A stretch of 64,000 bases of DNA. Source: Geosiphon pyriformis. Taxonomy: Eukaryota > Glomeromycota > Glomeromycetes > Archaeosporales > Geosiphonaceae. Shown here in pieces: positions 38,132 through 50,769 of this stretch. The notes beneath the pieces are model-generated. The model ran no database searches. It had not been told where the DNA came from and saw only the letters and a program-made list of their open reading frames with translations. Where the stretch lies: NCBI GenBank assembly GCA_016748015.1, contig JAAOMT010000762.1:558001-622000 (forward strand), read 5' to 3'. Within the stretch, counting starts at the first letter, position 1. Each line of letters begins with the position of its first letter. The position numbers and the translations under genes were made by a program.

Positions 38132-39766
38132 TGTTACAGATTGGAGTAACAAGTTAACAAATAGCAAAAAATACAGAATTGTAGAGTAATAAAATTAATT
38201 AAAGAGGATTCAACTTTAAAAAGTGAATTAAATAAGTATAGATTTAATGTATAAGATTAATTTTATAAAATATTTTAGTTGCTATTTTTTTCAAAGGATA
38301 ATTAGAGAATCTAAAAATAGAAAAATAGTCTATACTGTCAATAAATAATAATACACTGATATAATTCTATGCCTTATATTAGCACTTTTAGAATTTAATA
38401 TCAAGTATTAGATATACTTTTTAGTTATGTTTTATATAATAATTTTCAAATACTATAATTATATAAATTAGAAAAAAAGTAAGTAAATATTAACAAGTAA
38501 TCTTTTATCCCAAGATATTTAAATATTTGAAAGTAAGAAAAGAGAAATAAGCAATATGAAATGAATTAAGATAATAGTTGTTATTTTATTTCTTTTATTT
38601 CTTATATTTGATTATATTTTTTTATATTTAAAAGACTTATTGCTTATATAGCTATTAAAAGTAATGTTACTCATAAAATATAGGAAGTATATTAGCATAT
38701 AAATTAGCCAATTATAGGTAGACATAGTAAATATGGAATTCCAGGATTCCTTTCAGAAGAATTGCAGGATTCCAGAAATTACAGGATTCTCACATAATAA
38801 ATTGCAAGATTCCAGAATTCCAGGATTCCTCTCAAAGGAATTGCAGAATTTCAGAAATTTTAGGATTCCTGACATAAAGAATTAAGGAATTGAGGAATCT
38901 CAAATACGTATATATAGCAGTAGTATCAGAAGTTAGAAAATTAGTCAATGAAACTTAGAGTTAATTGATTCACAGAGTCAATTAGACTCATAGAATCAAT
39001 TAGACTCGCAAAATCATAATTATTAAAATTAAAAAAAAAAGAGAATCAACACAAAGAATCCTTAACTTAGTTACCACAATTCTCAAATAAATAATTATTT
39101 ATTATATCCAATTTATTTTTACTATCAACATTTTATGTTGATAGTAACTGATACTTAACCATACTAAAACAATAGCTCTTGATCATGGCTATTGATGGAA
39201 TACTAACTTGCAAATTGTCTTGACTTATTTCTTATTTTCTCTTTATCTTTTCTTTATTTTCTTTATTGTCTACTAACTTGATTAAAGGATTTACTCTTGG
39301 AGGACTTACAGCGAAATAAAACTTACTTAAAACAATACTTACTCTTGGAAAACTTATGGAGAAATAAACTTGCTTAAACAATACTTACTCTTGGAGGACT
39401 TATGGAGGAACTGATATCAAGAAACAGCACTAGTATACACTTACAGAAGATATCATATTAGGAGAATCATCAACCATCAAGTTGAGCAAGCCATCAACAA
39501 AACTATGGTTTTAGGAAACTACTGATAAACTGTTACCATTGAATCTTTGTCTATTATACAAAGAACTCAATTGGAAAACCTTCAGATAAAATATCTTCAG
39601 ATTATTATCGTCACCAATCACCTTGAGCACCAAGTTAAGGTTTGTTATTCACTCAACACCTCAAAGAATCACCTATAACAGTGGTTAATGACCAGATTAA
39701 TAACTAGATCAATAATCAAATTAACAGTTAAATTATTAATTAGCTCAATAATTTTCAACTGTAATA
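38132..39766 (-). repeat. Element B 3' LTR, interrupted by a solo LTR
   Basis: On the minus strand it starts at 39766 (TATTACAGTTGAAA, TG mutated to TA) and ends at 38132 (TGTTACAG on the plus strand). It matches the element A LTRs in reverse, including the 12-bp units near 39685-39740. The pieces are 39681-39766 and 38132-38663; an LTR of another type fills the gap. Confidence 0.78.
38664..39680 (+). repeat. Solo LTR of the G type (1017 bp)
   Basis: It starts TGTTACTCAT and ends CACCTATAACA. It matches the split LTR of element G (54654 to 43888, minus). The flanks GTAA (38660-38663) and GTGG (39681-39684) fit a 4-bp duplication with later G to A changes. Near 38735-38900 are clustered inverted GAA/TTC motifs (GGAATTCCAGGATTCC). 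No internal region follows, so it is a recombination product. Confidence 0.8.
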
Positions 39767-42700
39767 TTATTTTTTTAAAAAAAATTAAGCTTTAGTAAAA
39801 TCAAGCTATTTATGAAATAATCTTATTAAAAAATTTTGTTTAATTTAAAACTAACTAGTTTAGTAAAGTTTTTTGTAAATAAGGTATATAATACTTGGAA
39901 TAAAATAAGTTTTGTATTCAAGAAACCAAATCTTTGTATAAGAGTTTTGGCTCTTTTGGCAATGGTCAAAATTCTTAGAACATTTAAATATATAATGTCC
40001 AAAATTTTTACTTGTATCTTTAAAGTTGTTTTTTTTATGAGTTTTATGTTTTTTATGATTTTACCAAGATAACCATAGAGTTTTAATTGTCTTTTATATG
40101 ACAAATTTTTTGTCTATAGGTAAAATTTTTTTAATTATTTTTTTAATTATAATAAAAAATAATAGTATGCTTGCTGTTATGCTTTTAAGTATATATTTAT
40201 TCATTTTACTACCAATTTTTTTTCTTCTAATAGTAGTTTTTTTTGGTTTAATAACAGTATTTGTTCTATTGTCATTAGTTATAGTAGTCTGTTTTCTAAT
40301 AATTAAAGTAGTGTTTAAATAATTTTTGATCCAATACTTATAGAAAATATAGAAAGTGTTTTGAATGTTTTAATTCAGAAAATAATTGTTCATATTAATT
40401 GAAGATATTTCTGTTTTAAAAATAGTGTATTTATTTATATCTGATTTTTGCTAATTAATTAAGTTGGTATTATTATAACAGATAATTAATTAGATTATTT
40501 GTAATATTTTTTGAATCATATATTATAAACAAGACAATTATTAAAAATTGTTTCATATTGATCTTATAAGATATAAAAAATATTGTTTAAAACTTTGTTA
40601 ATTAAAAAAAATTTTTTCATTGGCTAAAAAATTTATTATCATAGATATTATCTTTATTTAAATAGTATTCTAAATTACCAATATTTAAAAACAATATTTT
40701 ATAAGTTTTTTTCTTTTTAAGTTTCTCTTAGAACTGTTTTATCTTTTCAAAAACAATTATCTGTGCTTCTATTAATAAATTAAAAATAATATCAAGTCTT
40801 CTTTGCAAAATGTCTTTATAATTTCCTATTGTAATTTTTTTAAATTGTATTGTCTTAATATTAATTTTTATTAATAGTATTATTATTTATTCATAGAACA
40901 AATAAAAAAATTTATAACTTGTTATATTATAATTTACAGTTTTATAAACAAACAAAGCTGAAAACAGTATTTTGTTCCATAAGTTTGTTTTTTTATTGGT
41001 TTTGGCTAAGGTTTTATATAATGTTTTATTAAAATGTTCTATTAAGCCATTTGTTTGAGAATGATAAAAAAAAAAGTTTGTAATGTATTCCCATTTTTCT
41101 ACAAAGTTTTTTAACCAAAGTACTGAAAAAAGCTCTTTTTTTGTCAGATAAAAATTCTTTGAGACAGCCATGACAACAAATTATATTTTCATAAATAAAA
41201 TTGGCAATGAAGACTGCTGTTTAGTCTGAAGTGGCTCTTGCTTCTACCCACTTTATAAGATAGTTGGTAATTGTGATAATATATTTATTACCATCAAAAG
41301 TTATTATTAAAAGTCCAACAACATCTATGCCAATTCTGTTAAATGGTTAACCAATAGAGATTAAATGAATATCTTTTTTGTGATTAGGTTTTTTTTTTTT
41401 TTGGTAGATGTCACAGGTTTTGATGTATTCAGCAATATTTTTTCCAATGTAAGCTAATAATAATGAGCTAAAATTTTCTGTATTGTTTTTGTTTTTTCAA
41501 AGTGTTTAGCTAATGAATTAGTATGCATATTATAGATTATAATTTCTTTTTCTTCAAATCTGATAACTTTTTGGGAGTGGTTAGGATCTTTTCTGTTTCT
41601 TTTATATAATTAGTTCTGGTAAATCAAATAGAAATTTGATTGTTTGCACAATTGTTTTTTTTGCTGTTAAGTATATTCTGGTAGGTATTGTCTTTTATCC
41701 AAAAATTCTATTAATATAGAGTAGTTGTTCAAGTTTATTATTGTGTTTGTTTATGAAAATATTATTAATAATTAAGTTGGTTTAGTTGAAAAGTTGTATT
41801 ATTACTAGATGGTAAGTCTAGAAAAAGCATTGGCATTTTGATAATTAGCTCTTTTATGATGTTGAATATTATAGTCAAATTTATCCAAATAGAGTATTTA
41901 GCGAGTTATCTGTTTATGTTCTAACTTTTTTTTGTTGTATAGCCAAACTAAGACTTAATAATCTGTTACTATTAGGAATTCCACACCAAAAAAATATTAA
42001 TCCCAATAACTAATAGCTCAAAGTACTGCTAAGCATTCTTGTTTAATAACTAAATAGTTCTTTTCTGCTAGTATGAAAGTTTTACTAACATATACTATAA
42101 TATGTTCTTTACCAACTTTATCTTTCTGTAAGAAAATAGCACCAAGTTCATAGCCAGATACATTAGTGTGCAGGATAAAAGATTGGTCCAGATCAAGTTG
42201 TTTAAGGATTGGTTCAGTAACAAGTTTTTTTTTCAGAATTTCAAAAGCTTTTTGTTAATAAGTGTCCTAGTAATAATTAATATTTTTTCTGAGTAGCTAA
42301 TTAAGAGAAAAAATGATTTTGGAAAAATTCTTAATAAATTTGTGATAATAAAAAGCCAAACCAAAAAAAGAGCATAGTTTAAGAACATTCTTTGGTTGTC
42401 TAATGTTTTGGATTTTTTCAACTTTAACTGAATCAAAAAAGATTCTATCTTTTGTAATAAGATGACCAAGAAACTGGGTGGATTATCGTTCAAAGAAAGA
42501 TTTAATTGGGTTTATCTTAAAGCCAGCATTTTTTAGGAGGTCAAAAACTTTTTGTAAATGTTTTAGATATTTATCTCAAGTTTTTGAATATACTATTATG
42601 TCGTTTAAATAGACCAGAACAAAGTTTTTTTTTACTGATTCAAATACTTTGTCCATTAGGCATTAAAAGATAGAAAAAATATTAGTAAGACCAAAAGACA

Positions 42701-43887
42701 TAATTGTGAATTCATAGATGCTATACTTGGTAGTAAAGACAGTTTTTTTTTTGCTTTCTGAATCCATTTTTATTTGCCAAAATCCAGCAGTTAAATCAAT
42801 AGTTGAGAAGAAAGCAGCACTATTAAATTTGTCTAGCATTATATTAATCTTGGAAAGTAGATACATGTCTCTTATAGTGATGGCATTTAATTGGTAATAA
42901 TTAACACAAAAGTGTAGGGTTCTATTTTTCTTGAATATTATTACAACTGGAAAAGCTCATTCACTCTTGGTTTCTTGTATAAATTTAAGATTTTTCATTC
43001 AGATTATTTCTTTTTTGATAAACTTATTATTGTGTTAATTGGATTAATAAGGCTTCAAATTAATTAGGCAAGTTTTTCTGGTGGTAATAGTATGTTGTAT
43101 CACATAGTTTTGTCTAAGAATATTATCTTTTTTTGAGATAACTGGACTATTTCTAGTCAACAGATTTTTAATATCTATTTTTTTTCTTCTTAAGAGGGTT
43201 TTCTTTGTTCTATTACAAGTAATTGAATCTTAGATAATTCATTTTCAAAGAACTTTTATACTTCTCTTAGTTTTTCTCTTAGTATTAGACTAATGGGTTT
43301 TCAATTTTTGTAGTAGATTAGGCAGGATTTGCATTTATCACTAGAAGAATACAAGGGTTTATCACACCAGCACCAGACACAAAGGCCATATTACTAATAA
43401 CTGTATTTTGTTTTCTTGTTAGGTTTTCTATCAAAGGTTTTTTTAAAGATATTATAGTAGGACCAACAAATTAGCTTGCTATTTACAATGATTCTTTTTT
43501 TGTCAACTTTAATATTGTCTAATAGCTTGTTATTGCTAGTAAAGATAATATAAGTAAGTTTAGCAGTTTTTTTTTGTTCTTCTTGATTTTCTTTTTTATT
43601 GCTCTTTTTATTATCTGATTCATATAATTGCTTATCTTTTTGATTCTGGTTTGGTACTGGAAAAGTTGTCCAATAATGACACTTAACCATAATGGGCTTC
43701 TCACTACATCTAATAATTAGCTCACAAAGTTTATAGTCAAGTAGTGCTTTGGCTTTCTTGAACCATTTATAGCCAACAATGATAGTGTATTTTTTTGCTT
43801 TAAATACTTTTATATCAGTTTTAATGTTAATACAATTGATACAAACAGAAACAGCTTTGGCTATATTCAGACCTTTTTTTTTGTCAC
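39767..43887 (-). pseudogene. Element B pol relic (protease end, RT, RNase H, integrase, 3' region)
   Basis: Minus-strand Gypsy of the A type. From the right: the post-protease segment 43394-43887 (KAVSVCINCINIKTDIKVF to KTFDRKPNKKTKYSY), then RT with FSTIDLTAGFWQIKMD and FGLTN (42663-42866). The catalytic box is YLND at 42600-42611, with the first Asp lost. RNase H lies at about 42200-41800. Integrase ends in the 94-codon ORF at 40887-41171 with NGLIEHFNKTL carrying the catalytic Glu. Last is a 3' region with SYKRQLKLYGYLGK (39826-40104). It is better preserved than A, with fewer Glu to Lys changes. Gag is absent because the right end is cut by the LTR of element G. Confidence 0.8.
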
Positions 43888-44074
43888 TGTTATAGTTGAT
43901 TATTTGGGGTCTCAAATCAAATAACAAACCAGTAATTTGGTGCTAATTTGCTTGATAACATTGGTAATATCTGTAGATTATATGTATCTGAAGGTTTTTG
44001 GATAAAGTTTTTTGTATAATAAACAAAGATTCAAGTGTGTTTTTTTTTAATGATGTTTCTGTGTCAACCTTCAG
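43888..44074 (-). repeat. Element G 3' LTR, distal piece
   Basis: On the minus strand it ends AACTATAACA at 43888 and matches the last part of the solo LTR at 39540-39680 (GAATCTTTGT, AACCTTCAGATA, GGTTTGTTATT). It continues, across element C, with 53948-54654. It is followed on the minus strand by GTGA and element B coding sequence, so G was inserted in B. Confidence 0.75.
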
Positions 44075-45048
44075 TATTACCAGACAAAATTAAAGATATT
44101 GCTTAACATGAAATTACCCTTATAATTTTTATCATTAATTAGCATTTCAAATTATTACTTATTACATTTAGCAAAATACCTGAAATTATCATTTAATTAA
44201 TAACCCAATTTGTACATAACACAAATGTAAACTAATTGTGATGATCAATCATACAATACCCCAAACTATGTAACATTCAAGAGCTCACTGAAATTTGTAG
44301 AAATTCACTGAAATAATTGATAGTTCACTGAAATATTTAATAGTTCACAGAAATAATTTGTAGTTTACCAAAATGTATCTTTAGTGCAGCGAAATTGTAG
44401 AAATAAGCAAAGTTCAAGTTCATAGAATAGTGTTACGACAAGTTGTATAAAAGAAGAGCTTCTTTTTTCAAGAAAATGTATCTTACTTCAGATTTAACAA
44501 TTAGAATTATTCTTTACACACAAAAACAAAATAAATATCAAATAATTTGAAAAATCAAATCCTTAATTATTTTCTTTTTGAAATTAACCAATTCCTACTA
44601 AACAGTTTTGAAATTGATTAGCTATCAATTTCAATAAACTGTTAGTGACTTCAGGCCTGGATAGAAAATGTTTTTTTTAACAGAATTCTATTTCTTTTAC
44701 ATTTTTTTTATTTTCTTTCTTTTATTTTCTTATTATAATCATTAGGGTAGCCTACAGACGAGATTCCTGTAAAAAAGTTGACTTTCACAGCAAAGTAACT
44801 ACACATTTTTAGTGAGCTTCCAGATGAGCAATTCCTAGGAAAGAGTTGATGTTTACTACAACATAACTACACAAAGCAACTGGCACAGGATTGGCCATTC
44901 TACTTATAAGCCCAGCAGTTCAAATTATAAGAAATAATTTGAAAATAAATTCAGTTATCGGAGGTTCAAACACTTCTCATAGTTGTGAATTAACAGTATT
45001 ACAACAAACATACAAGAGCTAAGAAGAGACCAAAAACCTCTGGTAACA
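44075..45048 (+). repeat. Element C 5' LTR
   Basis: It matches 52974-53947. Near 44285-44410 are about five irregular ~22-bp units with the core GTTCACTGAAAT. At 44760-44880 two related ~60-bp units share GAGTTGA...TAACTACACA. Promoter elements could not be placed. Confidence 0.92.
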
Positions 45049-45050
45049 TT

Positions 45051-45062
45051 TGGTGCTCTTCC
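45051..45062 (+). other. Primer-binding site of element C
   Basis: TGGTGCTCTTCC begins two bases after the 5' LTR and would pair with a tRNA 3' end GGAAGAGCACCA. The tRNA is not identified. A Kozak-like ATG follows at 45063, but in a different frame from gag. Confidence 0.75.
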
Positions 45063-45072
45063 ATGGAAATAA

Positions 45073-46680
45073 CACAGCAACAACAAATTCAAAGTGGCAA
45101 CCACACCAGACACAGCAACTCTAAAGTATTACCAGTCAATTTACACACACTGCAAGCAAAGATTCAACATTCCAGACGGAATTAAAGTTGTCAAGAAATC
45201 AGTATACCAATACATTGAAAACTACATCAACAATTATCTTTTTAGAAACTACAACATTTCAAAAGTTAGAAGCAACCTCTACAATAATTTAGTGCACTAT
45301 TTACAATTGGGAACAGAAGACCTGAACAGTGAAACACTTGCTACCTACTTTCAAGAACTTAATTTTAACATTATTGAGTATTGTGAAGAAAAATACCCAG
45401 TACAGTCTAAATACTCTTTTGACTTTGAATCAGAGACAAAAACAAGCAACAAAGACAAACCAAAATTGTAGCAATACTCAAAAACCACTCCAAATACTCC
45501 AATACTACCAAAAACAACTGCCAAACACTTACAAACACCTAAACAAGGAACCAGTTCAAAACTTCTACTCACTATTACACCTTTTCTAGCTTTACTTGCA
45601 CAAGCAGAAACTCTTAATTTATCTTTAAATCGATTTTCAAGACTAGAAGATTATACATTACTCAGAAGTCCCACCAGGCAACAAGAAACTCTTTAGACTA
45701 GTACTAATCTTCTTGACTATTTAGCAGAAAATACAAGCGAACACTCTGAAACATTAGCCAACAAAGAAAACGTTTCTGAATCCATTAAAGAAGAAGTAGA
45801 ATCTGAAAAAGAAAGTGAATTAATAGATAACAAGAAAGAAGACAAAATGACAGCTTATATTGCAAAAATTCCCGAATTTAATGGAGAAGATATTGAGACC
45901 AGTCCTCAAGAATGGCTTGACCAAGTTACTAAAGCTGGAGATGCAAATGGATGGAATGCTGCCAGAATGTTAAGAACAATTCCCTACTTTCTCAAAAGAA
46001 CAGCAGGCAAATGGTTCGAAAACTTGATCACCCCTTTTAATGACTGGACAGCTTTCAAAACTGCCTTCTTAGAACAATTCACTGATAACAGCACCTCCAT
46101 TACTCTTCAAAATTGTTTTCACAATATCAAACAAGAACCCTCCGAATCTGTCATGACTTATATTGGGAAATTCAACAAGCTTTTCAGACAAATTTGCCAA
46201 CTTGAAACTAATGATTATTATTTCGATGCTCAAATCTTGGATCAATTTATCACTGGTCTAAAGGATAAACTGATTAAAAAAGTTCACCCACATGCCCTAG
46301 AAAATTTAAACTCTGCCATACAGTATGCAAAGAGATACGAAATGGTCATAAAAGAGGCCAATCGCACAAAACTTGTAAACTTAGCCATTGAAGAAACCAG
46401 CTTAGCAGCTGAGGAGAAAATTGACCAACTCATAAAGAAAGTCGAAAACTATTTCACCAACCAACAACAACAGCAACCCCAAAGATATCAACCACCCCAA
46501 AGACAAAATCAAAATACTTTCACATTACCCTCTAATAACCAGTCTCAGAATTACCATTACTGTAAAATTTCTGGCCACTGGAAAAGAGATTGCAGAAAGT
46601 TACAATGAGACCAACAAAATAGAAGTAATCAACGTTACTCTCCACTACAGCAATCTTATTATCAACCACCACCACCAGCT
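45073..46680 (+). pseudogene. Element C gag
   Basis: One frame runs from about 45073 through the open stretches at 45094-45471 and 45847-46608, broken only by TAG at 45469 and at about 45693 (both from CAG) and TGA at 46606 (from TGG). The capsid domain (residues after MTAYIAKIPEFNGEDIETSP) has the Gypsy gag pattern WFENLITPFNDWTAFKTAFL. The zinc knuckle at the end is NYHYCKISGHWKRDC, in which the first Cys of CCHC is Tyr. A Gln/Pro-rich segment precedes it. No ATG lies at the frame's 5' end; the ATG at 45063 would need a one-base shift, suggesting an early indel. Confidence 0.8.
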
Positions 46681-47740
46681 TACTATCTACCAGACCCCAA
46701 TACCAAAATAACTATTATCAGCTCATCTCACAGCCAATCTAACAGCAATACCAACAATTACCCACACTATATTATCAAGTACCTGCTCAAAGATTGATTA
46801 CACAAAATCAATTCACACCACAAAACTGATACCAAGTAAACAACAATAGAATCAGTTCGAACAACCAATTGGTTCTCCAAAATTCCACTCAACCAAAACC
46901 CAACCACTATCACACTCAACCCAGTTATTTAACAATGCCAGAAGAACAGGATTTTTACCATACTGCACTTTCGAAAGGTAGAGCTGCAGCATAACAACAA
47001 AATCTTTCTCATAACCACACCACTATTCTATCAGCCAGAATTGCTGAAAATGCCAATCTCTCTGATATCTTTCCTTTCGAGTTTGAAGCCAATGAGTCAC
47101 CATTCCTGCTCAGCAATGCAGTTACCAATGAACAAAAAGCAATCACTGCTATGTACACTGAAGCAGAAGTCGAAGGAAAGACAATTTGCTTGATCCTAGA
47201 CAGTGGATCTGCCGGAAGCATCATCATCTACCAGTTGATGCAACAGTTAAAGAGAAATGTTGACCAACCAGCTCAGACAATAATTGTCATTGCTGATGAC
47301 ATAAAAAAGACTTCCATAGGAGAAATTGACAATTTTCCATTCACTCTTGATGGAATCACCATTCCAGTCAAAGTTCTTGTAATGAACATGCCCTAGTATC
47401 AAGCCTTTGTCGGAAATGATTGGCTCCAAAAAGCCAATGCAAAATTAGACTGAGAAACCCAAGAATTACAACTCTTCTATTAAAGACAACATCACCGAGT
47501 ACCCACTACTTGTGGTATATTCAACAAACAATCAGAGAAAGCCCCTGTCTTCGAATTTGAAGAGGAGAAAGAAAAGCCTATAGTCAAAACATTTATGGCC
47601 CTTGAATCAACATCTAACTGGGCTGAAGAAACTGAGCAAATGTATTTTGCAACAAAATCATATTTAGAGAAACCAGAAACCCCTGAATAGAACATTCATA
47701 TTCTAAACCAGAACCAAAAAAATGACACTCTTATATTTCA
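46680..47740 (+). pseudogene. Element C retropepsin-type protease
   Basis: A frame change near 46680 leads into this region. The open part at 47151-47396 holds LILDSGSAGSIIIYQ, the D-S-G active site of retroviral-type aspartic proteases, still intact. In-frame stops (TAA in the upstream part, TAG at 47394, TGA about 47450) replace Gln and Trp codons. It would cleave the polyprotein. The matching motif in element G is mutated to NSR and in A to DSK. Confidence 0.8.
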
Positions 47741-48450
47741 CTCAAATGCAAAAACTGTCACAAGAAACTCTCCTCAATGGGAGCCTGCATTTCACCTGAA
47801 GAAGAATATAAAAATCATACTTGTTATTACTGCAAAGCTTGCCACAGAGAATGATGGGGCCATCTAATAAAAAGAAGTGGAAAATGGGACAACACCTCTT
47901 GTTTGACTTGTGAAAATGCACTACCAAAAGAATGCAATTGAATTGATGTAGCAATGAGAGGAGGAGTCTGTGATCAAACCTGTCAATATGTTTTATCAAT
48001 TTCAGAGAAAGTCAAAAAAGGAACCCCTTTTGATGTTGCTTATAACAGCACCCTCAACAAACTGTACCATTACCTTCATGATGCCAAAATGATTTTCGAT
48101 CTAACAGTGGCTTTAATCAACGGAGCCACTCAAGAAAATGTTCGTCAAATGAAAGAATCAGAATACATTGCATACACTTTTGAAATCGCTGGATACAACT
48201 ACAAAGATGAAGTAAAAGTATATTACCAAATTGCCAGTCACATTTACTCGACCAAAGAAGCTCAAGCTCAATGGCTAGAGCAAATGAACATTAAATTGTG
48301 TAAAGAATGCATAATGCCTTGTGATGAGCAATGGTGCCCTGAATGCTATGCTCTTAGCATTTCTCTGCCTAGTGAAAATGATGAAAACAAAATTGAATTT
48401 AGAGAACCTGAGACAACAAAAAAAATTAAAGCAACACCCATCTATTTCAT
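47740..48450 (+). pseudogene. Cys-rich putative zinc module between protease and dUTPase
   Basis: Cys pairs occur as TCYYCKACH, SCLTCENALPKEC and CKECIMPCDEQWCPEC, the last two spaced like zinc ribbons. The middle part (KGTPFDVAYNSTLNKLYHYL to YNYKDEVKVYYQIA) is probably helical. The same CxxC-x-x-P...CxxC layout is present in element G (LCDHCLIPYDFQYCNECNL, about 59265-59320). I do not recognise the domain. A TGA near 47850 and another near 47940 break it. It shares the frame of the dUTPase, so it was a part of the pol polyprotein. Confidence 0.65.
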
Positions 48451-48960
48451 CAAAAATCAGCCTGCCTTACAACTCAAATACTTCAACAACAACGGACAAA
48501 GAATAAAACCTGAAAAAGCACATGAAATTAATGCCGGATATGACCTAAGATATTCAGACAAGAATACTCTTGTTCTCAAACCCAAATTTCTCACAAAAGT
48601 CAATCTCAAAATTGCCCTCGAAATTCTGCCAGAAGCAATGGTTCAAATCGCCTCCCAGTCTTCTCTGGTAAGCAAAAGAATCAATGTTAGAGTAGGAATA
48701 ATTGATGCTGGATATACTGGTGACATAACAATAATACTCCAAAATGAAACCAATAAACCTTTCAAAATTGAACATGCTGAAAAAATTGCTCAAGCCATCT
48801 ATTTAACATTTCAGGTTTACAATTAATCAATCAAAGAAAACAATTGGAAAAAAGTGAAAGAGGAACCCAAGGTTTTGGTTCAACTGGACAATTCACAGTT
48901 CCAGTAAACATAGCTCTTAATGAACAAAGTGAATTTCACCAAATTCTATGACTTCCACAA
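48450..48960 (+). pseudogene. Element C dUTPase domain, frameshifted
   Basis: Trimeric-type dUTPase, which hydrolyses dUTP to dUMP and limits uracil in cDNA. Motif I AGYDLRYS is at 48533, motif II ASQSSLVSKRINV near 48650, motif III GIIDAGYTGDITI near 48700, and motif IV EKIAQAIYL near 48780. Motif V, GTQGFGSTG, lies near 48868 in another frame, so an indel between about 48790 and 48830 separates it; relative to element G about 13 nt are missing. The frame then runs FTVPVNIALNEQSEF toward RT. The open frame containing motifs I-IV is 47954-48826. Confidence 0.88.
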
Positions 48961-50760
48961 CCAATTACTATTTCACTCTTTGGAGAACACCCTAAAATTT
49001 ACACTTGTGAAAAGCCAATGACCACACAACAAATTTTTGAGTCCAATGAATGAATCTGCTTGGAACATAATATCTCGATCCCAAATATTTACATCCCAGA
49101 AGGAACAAAGAAAGTCTGAGTTACTTTTTACAACCCCAATAATTACCCCATAGTTTTACTAAATAACTTAGAAATTGGAGTTATTTACAGTAATATCTTT
49201 CAACAAGAATTACCCCAAACAGTCCCCAATTTTTCTGAAATTATTGGACATTCACTACCAAAAATCAACCCAAATCTCAGCTCTGAAAACTACCATGTTG
49301 TCATGGAAAAACTATCTCAAATCAATATGGGACAACTTAAATCACAACAACAGAGCCAGCTCAAAGAGCTAATTGCAGAATTTGCCGATATTTTTGCCAA
49401 AAACAACAATAACTTAGGAAGAACTGATTTGGTTCAACATCAAATTTACACAGGAGATGCCAAACCAAAATGACAGCAAGCCTACCGAGTTGCTCCAGAA
49501 AGTTACCAATTTATCTGCAAAGAAGTACAACAGATGCTCAACAATGGGCTTATTCAACCATCAATGAGTCCATAGGTCTCACTTATAGTCTTAGTTAAAA
49601 AGAAAAATGGAAAAATACAATTTTGTGTTGATTATCGACAACTCAACAGTGTCACCATTGGAGATGTCTACCCTTTTCCCCAAATTGATGATATGCTAGA
49701 TGCTCTTGGGAAGTCCAAATACTTTTCGACATTAGATTTAGAGAGTGGATACTAGTAAGTTGCCATGGATCCCAAAGATTGTCCCAAAACAGCATTCACC
49801 ACTCAAGGAGAAAATTATGAGTTCAATGTAATGCCTTTTGGATTATGCAATACACCAGCAACATTCCAAAAACTCATGGATGTTGTTTACAAAGGCCTCC
49901 TTTGGAAGTCAGTAGTCGTTTATCTTGACAATACTGATGTTTATTCTCCATTATTCGAATTACACTTAAAACACCTGCAAGAAGTTTTTCAATGATTATG
50001 AAAAGCAGGACTGAAACTCAACATTGAAAAATGCTACTTTGGAAAAACAAGCTTGGCCTTCCTTGGTTATATTATTAGTAAAGATGGAATCAAACCAGAC
50101 TCTAGAAAAATCAGCACTGTTAAAAACTTCAAAACTCCTCAAAACACTACAGAACTAAGAGGATTTATAGGGTTAGCTTCTTACTATTGGAAGTTTATCA
50201 AAGGATTCTCAGAAATTGCAAAACCTCTCAACCAGCTTATTACCAAAAACGTCAAATACAAATGGACTGCTGAACACCAAAACACATTTGAAATCCTCAA
50301 AGAAAAACTAACAACAGCTCTAATTCTCGCCTATCCAGATTTCAGCAACCAATTACAGTTAGCAACAGATGCCTCTTATACCACCTTTAATACCATTCTA
50401 TCACAGTTAAATGACAATGAAAATGAGCAAATAATTGCTTATGCTAGCAGAACATTGAAACCAGCTGAAAAGAACTATCCTGCAACAGAATTAGAAACTG
50501 CAGCAGTAATCTGGGCCCTACATCATTTCAACCTTTATCTCAGACCCAAAGAATTCGATATTATCACTGATAATATTGGACTTAAATGGCTTCAGAACAA
50601 AAACACTTAGCTAAATACAAAACAAATCTGATGGACAGAATTTTTAGCCAACTACCAATATATTGTACACCACAAATCAGGAAAACTCTATACCAATGTT
50701 GATTGTTTCTCAAGAATAAGGCAAGATTAGAATAGAAAACCAACACCCATTTAAATTAAC
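48960..50760 (+). pseudogene. Element C reverse transcriptase and RNase H
   Basis: After a linker, RT begins about 49440 (VQHQIYTGDAK) and shows VSLIVLVKKKNGKIQFCVDY, FSTLDLESGY (followed by TAG TAA for Trp-Gln), FNVMPFGLCNTPATFQKLMD and the catalytic box YLDN at 49921-49932, where YLDD is required. The 185-codon frame at 50053-50610 holds the RT thumb (FLGYIISKDGIKPDS) and RNase H (LATDASYTTFNTILSQL, ELETAAVIWALHHF, IITDNIG). TGA at about 49993-50001 replaces CGA or TGG twice. Enzymatically dead. Confidence 0.9.
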
Positions 50761-50769
50761 AACAAAACA

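Noticed and set aside
40098-40322. Small membrane protein genes (also 26040-26252, 28862-29062, 36946-37128)
   Set aside because: The hydrophobic translations come from T-rich antisense of Lys/Asn-rich retroelement sequence or from plain A/T sequence; there is no conserved motif.
42600-42611. YLND/YLDN as natural active RT variants
   Set aside because: The two catalytic Asp of YxDD are needed in Gypsy RTs, and different copies lose different ones, which points to mutation.
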